Of a DNA stretch of 50,980 bases, positions 35,701-42,279 are shown piece by piece. The position numbers and the translations under genes were made by a program. The stretch's first letter is position 1; every line of letters begins with the position of its first letter. The notes beneath the pieces are model-generated. The model made no database searches. It saw only the letters and a list, made by a program, of their open reading frames with translations, and was not told the origin of the DNA. Origin of the DNA: Thermincola carboxydiphila (lineage in GTDB: Bacteria; Bacillota; Thermincolia; Thermincolales; UBA2595); NCBI GenBank assembly GCA_016841725.1, contig JAENYP010000021.1:1-50980 (forward strand), read 5' to 3'.

Positions 35701-38700
35701 TTTAATGTCTGGGTAAAGGATTTCAAGGGAAATATCAAAGTGGGTCCTTTTAACCCGGCCGATGAGCAGTATAGTTTCGGAAGCCTTAGGTTTTCCTTTG
35801 TCCTGGACGACCAGTGGAACCTGAGGGATAACTGGTGGTATACAGTGGACATCTATGCTGAATATTTGCTGGGCAGAGCCAGGCCCAAGCTTACCAAAAT
35901 AGCGGACTATGGAGCCATGTTCCTGGTCAGGAGTAAAGACGAAACAGCGCCTGGCGCACCTTCTTCCCTGACGGCAGCTAATGCAGCGGCTCCATATACC
36001 CATGAAAAAATGCAGCTTTCCTGGGGTACATCAACCGGGGACCCGGTTTCCTACAATCTTTACCGGTGGTCTGCCCGTGACAGCCTGTTCCTGATTGCCG
36101 GCTCCAGCCTGGCCCCGGGAACAACCTTTACCGATAACGGGCTGAAGCCGGAGACTTCTTATTCCTACCAGGTGAAAGCAGTTGACAGGTATGGCAATAT
36201 GTCTGCTATAACTGATTCCAGTCCGGCATGGGTGACTACCGGAGCAGAGCCTGCAGATACCACGCGGCCCAATACACCAACCAGTTTCCGGGCCCAGAGG
36301 GACAGCTCCTCACAGGTAACCACTTACTGGAAGAATATTAACGATACTACCGATGGGGTTGTGGGGTACGCCGTTTACCGCAGCCGCAACGGTTCTGACT
36401 GGCTGCGGGCCGGGGTAACCTATACCAAACAGTACACAGATACCGGCCTCAGGGGAAATACGCTTTATTACTACTATGTGACTGCATTTGATAAGGCCGG
36501 GAACCACTCAGAGCCATCTACAGAATTTGCGGTAACCACACTGCGGTCCGGGGAGGATTCCAAGGAAGGCGCTCTCTGCATGTCCTGCCATGAGTCAGGT
36601 TCGTCGAACCCGATTTATGCGGTCACCCATACCATAGGTTCAGCCTATGTCTACAGCAAGCACAATGTGGATTATGCTGTTATGACATTTAAGGATGGCA
36701 GTATCTATGAGGGGAACTGTACCAAGTGCCACGTGCCTCACGGTTCAGTATATGAACACCTGCTTAAGGCGTCTGATGACAATAACCTGTGCTATAGCTG
36801 CCATACAGCAGCTTCCAATACCGGCAAGTTTTCCGGGAGGGCATATTTTGACCCCTCTGCCCATGGGCAGACAACTGCGGCAGGGGCTAACTCCAACACA
36901 CCCGGGTACTGGCCTGGGGGTGACGGAGTTCCTGCGCGGACAACTGTTGATGCGGGTAAGTGTTATAACTGCCATGCCCCGCACGGCAGGTTTGACCCGG
37001 AGACGGGGCAGTATATCAAGAGTTCGGCCTGGAGAGGCACAGGGGAAAACCTCAACGACCTCTGCTACACCTGCCATGAAGTTGATCCCTACGGCGAATA
37101 TGGTGGAAAGACCGTGTATGAGGAAACCTCCCATGGTGATACCGGTTTAAATGCCAAAATGAAATTTGACGGGTATGGCCCCGGCGAGTGTACCAACTGT
37201 CATGAACCACACGGCAGCCAGTACCCCGGGATGCTGAGATTCCCGGTTAATGATGTCACCAAACCCAACCAGCTGTGCCTGGAGTGTCATGATAGAGATG
37301 ATATACTTGTTGATACCGGATTGTTTGACGGCTCTGCTGTTTATGTCAACTCATCCCATGGCCTGAAGGCCCAATGGTTTGAGGAACTGAATACAACAGC
37401 GGGAGTTGTCTATAACAAGACTTCATTCCTTCCGGGGATATGCCTGAACTGCCATAACTCCCACGGCAGGGAGGATGCCGCCGGCGAAACAATTCCCAAA
37501 ATGCTGGTAGTAGATGATGGGGCTAATAATGAAATCTGCAATAAATGCCATGAATACCCCACCATCTCTTCAGTGACTGTAGGATATCCGGGAATTGACA
37601 AGTTCAGCTCCGGAGTCCATAAAGATAAGGCCTTATGGCCGGGCGGTGAACACTATACTGAGCCGACACCTGTGGAAAAGACAGGTAAGTGCATTAACTG
37701 CCATGACCCCCATGGGACAGCGGAAATTGATGCCTGGGGCAGGGTTACCAATATAACCGGGAATACCTTTGACTGGGAAGAGGACCTGTGTTACGAATGT
37801 CATGACGGGACAACCACAGGGGCAGATATGAAGTTCTGGCCCGAGCAGGGCATCGGCCACCTGCCGGGATATACCCTGGGTAAACATTCCTTTAATGAAG
37901 TTATGGATGATTCCCTGGTAACCCGGACCCGGCACGTGGAATGCCTGGACTGCCACAATGTGCATACAGTCCTGGATATTGCCGGAACTGAAGCCCTTAC
38001 TACCAGACTGTCGAAAGCCTTCAAGGGGGTGTCGGGGGTGGAACTGACCGGCATGCCGGCTGTCCCCAACCCGAACACAAATCCGGAATACTGGACAGAC
38101 CCGGCCAAAAACCCGTACGTAGTTGCCGGCTATGGTTGGGACGAGATACCTGATGTCTCTGTTAAAGACTCAAGATTACAGGAATATATGGTGTGTTTCA
38201 AGTGCCATTCTGATTATACTGTTGCCAGTACCGGCGGAAGAAGGGTCATCGGTTATTTTAATGCTAATAATCCCTCGAACCATGGATTTTCAATAACAGT
38301 AAAAAACAGTTTTGCCAATGCCAGGATTGAAGCAAACGGGGCCACCACCCTGTCCGGTTCCGGTACCCCGGGTTGGGCATTTAATCCCAGTAACCCCGAG
38401 CACAGGCACAATATTACCTGTTCCGACTGCCATGGCAACAGCCAGCAGCTCGGCGGTCCGCGCGGGCCTCACGGTTCCAATTATGATTTTATGCTGCGGG
38501 CAGACCCCAGGAGTACCACTTTCTGTACCCAGTGTCACGCCCAGTCGGTCTATGGCAGTGACTCTTCCGCGGGGTCAGGGACAGGAACCGGGTCCAGCGG
38601 GTCACACAGCAGAAGCAACCACTATACTGCCAACCCGACATCAGGGCAAAACTTTACCCTGTCAGACGAAGCTGTGGATGCCTTTGGCGCCCTTTATGGC

Positions 38701-38931
38701 AACAACTGGTGCCGTTACTGCCACTTCGGAGGAATTACCCAGAGCAGCAACAGGTATATGTCGGTCCATGGCGCCAACGGAAAGTTCACCGACAACCGAG
38801 GGGATTACAGGACTTACAAGGGAATGAACGGGTTCTTTATCTCATATACGAGTCCAAGTACCTGTTATACCACAGGCAATACAACGACAGAACCTTTTGC
38901 CTGTGCACATTCTACCGGCAAAGGTTACTAA
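29749..38931 (+). CDS. Giant 45-haem-motif cytochrome with six fibronectin III domains
   Basis: A 3060-residue secreted cytochrome. An N-terminal hydrophobic segment (LIVILAGLLLMPAIALS) is followed by one CXXCH at 58 and an Ig-like stretch to about 232. Fibronectin III domains lie at 235-336 and 341-460. A long haem block spans 481-1594 (25 CXXCH and 3 CXXXCH). Fibronectin domains follow at about 1615-1715 and 1718-1815, then an Ig-like region, then two more at 2064-2165 and 2170-2268. A second haem block covers 2277-2992 (16 CXXCH). Total: 42 CXXCH plus 3 CXXXCH. The haem blocks are built of CHVPHG and CHDPHG doublets. There is no sortase, SLH or C-terminal anchor. It could carry electrons over long distances. 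The start is uncertain because the ribosome site is weak and lies in the tandem repeats. Confidence 0.95.
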   Translation: MSSGMMKMMLKLKEAIIYHKKLPGLIVILAGLLLMPAIALSWPTNHLDSSQTGNKPYCISCHGYKTGYLTIEKINGITPRTSSVTVNRDSSFTVDFKTVGLGYGRFTVAGAVQVPDTSKWLVDKKDLSSDIPWFVATQDTSWNAPINSPYVWATAFPDTGNPNAQKGVTLDDGTVAGAFTDRNQTAHDEQFTAKVTVDGSVPYGSYNIKLWGIGTSSNGMWGYNEKTVTVNVYDDNTSPVLPGSENLSASGITGSAITISWNAATDSQAGDSGMNGYEIYRSEDSGAAFRYVGYSYTNSYSDTELNAATNYEYKINAVDNAGNSTFYTTTAAAETLSSRTDAEAPATPTGLNAFLIANPADPNGKIVKLTWNANTEGDVQGYKVYRATAAAGPYAAMSEALTTEVEKHTIDAANDIEAWSFYYTDTEIRYGTTYFYKVSAVDIAGKESTLTTYTSATPAVDLGDPDNPNGPHGNYKNKEGMCQNCHSMHSARGQELIYYSTITDSCYTCHDGSQSKYNTKASFDPVYNPSHHKIPEGRYSCDACHNPHYSPEYEPEVDNTVYAPRLLATISKEDGEIKRGGNEFCWACHGVNSDLPNPFGRDHQTAFMESKHNSELPSSQITHITCRNCHVPHGSKDYPLMISSNSANLCISCHEDNGFTQTQPRLDNPDYPDVPDTVISGVYLNNQSNDYLGTVHEKNFYGRNTCTMCHEPHGNLNNRYMLRERYNDFFSITETVYGIDYGPVDWITDWSQEDDTICFRCHDSRYYVAFNGDNEPIEPVIGSRFGAGNAKNYHSHAAELKVSCRACHDPHSGESKFQDTSNADDTYDWNLNNSHYINFDWAIQVDVATYSSNKDRLAFIPSYGSAGEEVGFSCAISCHQYDHWITGDTYKSYVRTKDMPPLKCAACHDYDDFDTNSRHPVLEAGPESGYKVNCEQCHFEDHTMHTLKNPYGLKSTIVSLDDWTGEPEETSLPLVINPNTGEEVPAYKEFCWQCHGADTELPGIPVTRKIVSDQRTYFINKPHSLLEREGTDNPYGPDMDIACLKCHENHASSNVRLLRNNIDGVAIDAAADIGKINACMACHDGSPAEADISAKYNAATSGGHFIKANPNKKLLCTECHEAHGTTSKKYLLDTDNKYNTGITFPQNYTDPGASREFCLACHPPGEEGQTARVYNTVYTLKVGEVLIAPLPYPERITDHQAEGRECIICHDPHKPWPATGGEDGCYDCHSRPNGEATDIESLAGLVSEPGSGKVSHHNITDGTTADNTCMYRCHLAHPHDDRADHLKLPEKLLCLNCHDHDSVSPDKSPYTIDSHLFDGKPHDYEYLIRTYPADNSDLLGNCDKCHVPHGSDYKPLLRLPKDDLCVSCHNGVTTNSMGDPIEDIKTLYEKTGHKYTGSLTAKMYCDECHVPHGSTNDFYLRDDNNYAPQQTLTYVGETVYQVEFPQNMKSITFSYEPRKFCTTCHREYAGDSVDSWVYYTSETTPGGQVNIPSIPLIGDNGVTINEHKAGETKSCTDCHNPHDPEPVGSDKDCFICHGDDGYAYNIEELTGLEISGEQTWPVGKTAKTSFHPITDPNIQYDEANDTGNDCMVMCHTEHVHNPRANVLKDKRSTAGDVTAPEMPADFEAAGSSSIQVDLSWTASTSPDVFGYYIYRKAGTGEWSRYGVVNSRVYAPAKVWFYDGGLKPNTTYSYKVSAHDRAGNESEQTTEQTVSPVISDDKQVPSIPTNLKVTVPGEGTTRLTLSWTASIDNCKIVQYRVYRADSLSGEYSLIGSTGNTAFTDSGLKPESRYYYRVSAEDFNDNLSEWCAPVSGITQAAYAAVGAGNYVEADTGTTWIKLYDQTKTAITSSFPLGKTVYVQVYCDETGLPDAPDTAVVRIRNHLNTMLAEYTSYSHPDGKADIFEWPVLIKSEWYSGVYVLEVELTHGGTTYVNTHEAIIAGATGKGFKFYRDSAYTEQAYVFAPGDTVYVKATSDSIDAAFSSFNVWVKDFKGNIKVGPFNPADEQYSFGSLRFSFVLDDQWNLRDNWWYTVDIYAEYLLGRARPKLTKIADYGAMFLVRSKDETAPGAPSSLTAANAAAPYTHEKMQLSWGTSTGDPVSYNLYRWSARDSLFLIAGSSLAPGTTFTDNGLKPETSYSYQVKAVDRYGNMSAITDSSPAWVTTGAEPADTTRPNTPTSFRAQRDSSSQVTTYWKNINDTTDGVVGYAVYRSRNGSDWLRAGVTYTKQYTDTGLRGNTLYYYYVTAFDKAGNHSEPSTEFAVTTLRSGEDSKEGALCMSCHESGSSNPIYAVTHTIGSAYVYSKHNVDYAVMTFKDGSIYEGNCTKCHVPHGSVYEHLLKASDDNNLCYSCHTAASNTGKFSGRAYFDPSAHGQTTAAGANSNTPGYWPGGDGVPARTTVDAGKCYNCHAPHGRFDPETGQYIKSSAWRGTGENLNDLCYTCHEVDPYGEYGGKTVYEETSHGDTGLNAKMKFDGYGPGECTNCHEPHGSQYPGMLRFPVNDVTKPNQLCLECHDRDDILVDTGLFDGSAVYVNSSHGLKAQWFEELNTTAGVVYNKTSFLPGICLNCHNSHGREDAAGETIPKMLVVDDGANNEICNKCHEYPTISSVTVGYPGIDKFSSGVHKDKALWPGGEHYTEPTPVEKTGKCINCHDPHGTAEIDAWGRVTNITGNTFDWEEDLCYECHDGTTTGADMKFWPEQGIGHLPGYTLGKHSFNEVMDDSLVTRTRHVECLDCHNVHTVLDIAGTEALTTRLSKAFKGVSGVELTGMPAVPNPNTNPEYWTDPAKNPYVVAGYGWDEIPDVSVKDSRLQEYMVCFKCHSDYTVASTGGRRVIGYFNANNPSNHGFSITVKNSFANARIEANGATTLSGSGTPGWAFNPSNPEHRHNITCSDCHGNSQQLGGPRGPHGSNYDFMLRADPRSTTFCTQCHAQSVYGSDSSAGSGTGTGSSGSHSRSNHYTANPTSGQNFTLSDEAVDAFGALYGNNWCRYCHFGGITQSSNRYMSVHGANGKFTDNRGDYRTYKGMNGFFISYTSPSTCYTTGNTTTEPFACAHSTGKGY

Positions 38932-38954
38932 GTGCACCAATATGGGTGACAGTG

Positions 38955-38994
38955 GGTGACAGGTTAACAGTTGCAAACCTGTCACCTGTTTTTT
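38955..38994 (+). terminator. Terminator after the giant cytochrome gene
   Basis: A perfect 11-bp stem, GGTGACAGGTT with AACCTGTCACC, is followed by TGTTTTTT. Partial read-through would supply ResB and ResC; full termination would require a promoter in the short gap that I cannot see. Confidence 0.85.
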
Positions 38995-39022
38995 AGCAGA
39001 TAGGAAAGGAAGCTGAGTCTTT

Positions 39023-40375
39023 TTGGCGGGAGAGATGAAAAACAGGGTAATTAAAATGCTGGTTTCTTCCAGGACGGCCCTTGGCCTGATGTCCGGAATA
39101 CTGTGCTATATTATTGCTGCTGTGTATCTTTCACCCCTGACAGGTGACGGGCAGTCATTGTTTGGGGGATGGTGGTTTGCTGCTGCCCTGTCCTGGCTGG
39201 CCCTGAACATTATGGTGTGCTCTGTAAGAAGGGCATCAAGGCTGTATGGCGGCAGGGGGGGGGGATCGGAAACCAGGCATGGCAAGCGCCCGCTCAATAT
39301 TAATGAGACATTGACCGGCAGCGGGCCTGGAGAAATTGAAGCGGGGCTGAGGCGGAAGGGCTTTAAACTGCACCCTGTTGGTGAACGGGTGCAGGCTGAC
39401 GGTGAATGGGCACAGGCTGACGGTGAATGGGCACAGGCTAACGGTGAATGGCTGCAGGCAGTGAAAAATCCCTTTTCCCCATGGGGGTCGGTGGTGTTTC
39501 ACCTAGGCCTGACCGTTATTCTGGCCGGCTTCGGAGTTTCATCGATATTTGGCATGAGCGGAGATGTTATGATCCCCGAAGGGGTTGCCGTACGCTTTCC
39601 GGATGACCTCAGCATCACTGCACAGGGACCGTTTTATTCTGCTGCGGAGCCTTATCTGGTCGGCTTGCGTGAATTTACCGTCAGTGAAGTTGATGGTGAG
39701 ATAAGTCAGGTAAGGGGTATCCTTGATTTTATGTTGGGTGACTACCGTAATCCTTACCCAACTGAGATCAACAAACCTGCCAGGCATGATGGACATTACT
39801 GGCGCATCAAGGATTACGGTTATTCGGCACACCTGATTATCAGGGATAAATCGGGGAACACAGTTATTGATGATTATGCCAATATAGGTAAGACCGGCGG
39901 CAGGCATCATGATGAGTTCCCCCTGCCTGATGGCTCAAGCTTCACTATTGATTTTCTGGAACCGGATTCCGCAGGCAGAGCCGGACAGGCCGATAGGCAA
40001 GCAGGGACTGCCCGGGCGGCATTGCGGATTGTCTTTGCCCAGCCGGGTGAGGCCGGGGTTCTTGCAGCAGGGACAGTTCACCGGGGGGCAGAAGGAGATA
40101 TAGGTGACTATCGGGTTAGCTTTCCAGAATACCGTTACTGGGGTCTTTTTGATGTTTCCAAAGATCCCGGGGAACCGCTGGTTTATCTCGGGGGACTGAT
40201 GGCAGCTGCCGGCCTGGCCTGGCGCGGATGCTTTATCAGGAAAAGAGTCTGGCTGAGGTTTGCGGCTGAAAGTGGAGACACTTTGGTTTATTGGTCAGCC
40301 AGGGCGGATTACTTCAGCAGGCTGCTTGAAAACGAGGTCAGGGAGCTTCTGGATGACAAAGGGGGAAACGCATAA
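39023..40375 (+). CDS. resB: ResB-like cytochrome c biogenesis protein (Ccs1)
   Basis: With ResC it forms the system II cytochrome c synthase that delivers haem and attaches it to CXXCH motifs outside the membrane. The 450-residue protein has membrane segments near residues 15-35, 45-62 and 155-175, a long outside domain and a final one near 385-405. The C-terminal extracytoplasmic half (VYLGGLMAAAGLAWRG) is typical. A 21-bp tandem repeat inserts GEWAQAD-like copies in the loop at residues 120-147. The start is TTG 39023, ten bases after AAAGGAAG; ATG 39035 is possible but too near GGGAG. The stop overlaps resC in TAATG. Confidence 0.9.
   Translation: MAGEMKNRVIKMLVSSRTALGLMSGILCYIIAAVYLSPLTGDGQSLFGGWWFAAALSWLALNIMVCSVRRASRLYGGRGGGSETRHGKRPLNINETLTGSGPGEIEAGLRRKGFKLHPVGERVQADGEWAQADGEWAQANGEWLQAVKNPFSPWGSVVFHLGLTVILAGFGVSSIFGMSGDVMIPEGVAVRFPDDLSITAQGPFYSAAEPYLVGLREFTVSEVDGEISQVRGILDFMLGDYRNPYPTEINKPARHDGHYWRIKDYGYSAHLIIRDKSGNTVIDDYANIGKTGGRHHDEFPLPDGSSFTIDFLEPDSAGRAGQADRQAGTARAALRIVFAQPGEAGVLAAGTVHRGAEGDIGDYRVSFPEYRYWGLFDVSKDPGEPLVYLGGLMAAAGLAWRGCFIRKRVWLRFAAESGDTLVYWSARADYFSRLLENEVRELLDDKGGNA
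39380..39463 (+). repeat. 21-bp tandem repeat inside resB
   Basis: Four in-frame 21-base units start at 39380, 39401, 39422 and 39443. They encode GERVQAD, GEWAQAD, GEWAQAN and GEWLQAV in a loop of the ResB protein. Confidence 0.9.
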
Positions 40376-41223
40376 TGTCACAGCCGGAGATGTACTTTTT
40401 CTGGATTACTGTATTCTGTTATGTTGCGGCATTTTTTTTGTATCTGTACCGGTTTTTATCGGGCAGCGCTAAGGCTGATAAGGTCGGGACATGGCTGGCT
40501 GCGACTGGCGCTGCGGTGAATTTCCTGGTGATTACAGCCCGCACCGTTGCGACAGGGCATCTACCGGTGCGCACCCTTTATGAGCTTAATATTGTAGTGG
40601 CTTTCCTTGCAGTAGTTGTGTTTTTGCTGGCCCGCAGGTATTTTCCCTGGGTCAGCCTTCTTGGTATTGTATCGGTTTCTTTTGCTTTTCTTGTGATGGG
40701 CTGGGGTTATGCCGATTCCACAGCGGCCTTACCCCTTACCCCTGCATATAAGAGCAGATGGCTGGCAGTACATGTTTTGTTTGCCCTGACTTCCACCGGA
40801 TGTTATGTGCTGGGCGCGGCTGCAGGAATTTTTTACCTCCTCAAGGCCAGGTTTGTTCCCGGCGCTGAGCCTGAGAGATACCGCATGCTGCCTGAAAAAG
40901 AGATTCTGGAGGAGTCAGGGGTCAAATTCATCCTGCTCGGCTTTATCGCCGGAACAATCATGATTATCAGCGGTTCTATCTGGGCCAAGCTGCTTTGGGG
41001 CAACTACTGGGGATGGGATCCCGTAGAAACCTGGTCTCTGGTAAGCTGGCTGATATACGGGATATTCCTGCACCTCCGCTTTATATATGCCTGGAAGGGA
41101 AGGAAACTTGTGTGGCTCGGGCTGGGCTGTCTGGTGACCAATATCATCAGTTTCTGGGCTGTGGGACTGGTTACCCCTGACACATATCATACCCTGGACC
41201 AGATAACAAGGCCAATAGAATAG
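40375..41223 (+). CDS. resC: ResC/CcsA cytochrome c biogenesis protein
   Basis: Haem-handling half of the system II synthase, 282 residues with about eight hydrophobic segments. The WWD motif WGNYWGWDPVETWSLVSW (near residues 207-225), which holds haem for transfer, is complete, and conserved histidines flank it. The gene is coupled to resB by the TAATG overlap. The thioredoxin-like ResA and the CcdA partner, which reduce the apocytochrome cysteines, are not in this window and must lie elsewhere. Being at the end of the cytochrome locus, it is probably the dedicated synthase for these unusually haem-rich proteins. Confidence 0.95.
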   Translation: MSQPEMYFFWITVFCYVAAFFLYLYRFLSGSAKADKVGTWLAATGAAVNFLVITARTVATGHLPVRTLYELNIVVAFLAVVVFLLARRYFPWVSLLGIVSVSFAFLVMGWGYADSTAALPLTPAYKSRWLAVHVLFALTSTGCYVLGAAAGIFYLLKARFVPGAEPERYRMLPEKEILEESGVKFILLGFIAGTIMIISGSIWAKLLWGNYWGWDPVETWSLVSWLIYGIFLHLRFIYAWKGRKLVWLGLGCLVTNIISFWAVGLVTPDTYHTLDQITRPIE

Positions 41224-41242
41224 CAGTAAGGGGCGGTTTTCG

Positions 41243-42190
41243 ATGGAACATGGTTTTCTAAAAAATAAATTCTACAGGAAAGCTGCAGCAGCCGGGATTC
41301 TGATTATTGTAATAACATTAATAGGCTGTTTTATGTATACCGGTCCTGACAGAACTGTCAACCTGAAACACAGGCAGCGGGGAGCGGAAGAGAAACCGGT
41401 GTATCTGGGCAGTATTGACTTAACCAGGTTTTCAGGGCAGGGTCGGCAACCGGTTTGGGTATACGTCTATGGTGACCGGGTTTATGTGAGTTATTATGGG
41501 GAAGAACGGATTGAGGTGCTGACTCCGGAAGGTGAGAAGGTCAGGGACTTTCGCGCCAGGATAACCAAGGCTGACGGCAGGCCTGAGGGTATGGTGCGAA
41601 CAGGAGACCGCCTGCTGGTGGCAGATTATCATAATGGTGGAGTCGGGCTTTATGCTGATAGTGGCAGGCTGCTTGATGCATATTATGAGACCCCGGGTAA
41701 ACGGGGCATTAAGCCTGTCGGGGTAACTGCGCGGGACAGAGTGTTCTATATTACTGATGTCAATATCAACGGGTGGTTTACCGCGGGTGATGACGGGGTT
41801 TTCCTTACAGAAATAAAGGGTGACACTGAGAAAGATGGGCTGCAATTCCCCTATGGGATAGCCGTAACAGATGACGGCAGGGTTATGGTGACAGACCCGC
41901 CGGGAAACAGGATAAAGGTATTCACGTGTGCCGGCTGGAATATAGGGGACCTGCCCACAAGTGAGGTTGGTATGAAGAATCCACAGGGACTGGCAATTGA
42001 CGGCCTGGGGCGGATACATGTGGTGGATAACGGTACAGGCCGGGTGTTTGTATATGATGATGAAGGCAGTTTTATGTTTACCTATGGTCAGAGGCTGCAG
42101 AACCCTTCAACCGTTGCTGCTGGCAGCGCCGGGAGAATATTATATATAGCTGATACAGCAAACGGAATGCTTTCTGTCTGGGGGTATTGA
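41243..42190 (+). CDS. Membrane-anchored NHL-repeat beta-propeller protein 3
   Basis: A 315-residue protein with an N-terminal membrane segment (AAAAGILIIVITLIGCFMY). Cys29 follows LIG, so a lipoprotein signal is possible. The outside propeller has five to six NHL repeats, including FPYGIAVTDDGRVMVTDPPG and KNPQGLAIDGLGRIHVVDNG. It is more diverged than propellers 1 and 2, lacking the RLKRP lead-in. It sits 19 bases after resC and ends the cytochrome locus; a terminator follows. A structural role alongside the cytochromes is inferred from gene order alone. Confidence 0.88.
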   Translation: MEHGFLKNKFYRKAAAAGILIIVITLIGCFMYTGPDRTVNLKHRQRGAEEKPVYLGSIDLTRFSGQGRQPVWVYVYGDRVYVSYYGEERIEVLTPEGEKVRDFRARITKADGRPEGMVRTGDRLLVADYHNGGVGLYADSGRLLDAYYETPGKRGIKPVGVTARDRVFYITDVNINGWFTAGDDGVFLTEIKGDTEKDGLQFPYGIAVTDDGRVMVTDPPGNRIKVFTCAGWNIGDLPTSEVGMKNPQGLAIDGLGRIHVVDNGTGRVFVYDDEGSFMFTYGQRLQNPSTVAAGSAGRILYIADTANGMLSVWGY

Positions 42191-42223
42191 AAAGATTAAC
42201 CTGATCAGCAGGAATTTTTCGAC

Positions 42224-42261
42224 AAAAAGGCTAATTATTAATGTATAATAATTAGCTTTTT
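42224..42261 (+). terminator. Terminator at the end of the cytochrome locus
   Basis: GCTAATTATTA and TAATAATTAGC form an 11-bp stem with a 5-base loop, flanked by an A run on the left and TTTTT on the right. It could act on both strands. Confidence 0.8.
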
Positions 42262-42279
42262 ATTAATTTGGAGGCAGTT

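Noticed and set aside
29937-38827. Many frames of 60-298 residues in other frames of the giant cytochrome gene
   Set aside because: Long GC-rich coding sequence gives open shadow frames; none has a good ribosome site or recognisable domain.
29749-38931. Giant gene as an assembly concatemer of several cytochrome genes
   Set aside because: The frame is continuous, there are no internal signal peptides, and the blocks are joined by complete fibronectin domains rather than by gene edges.
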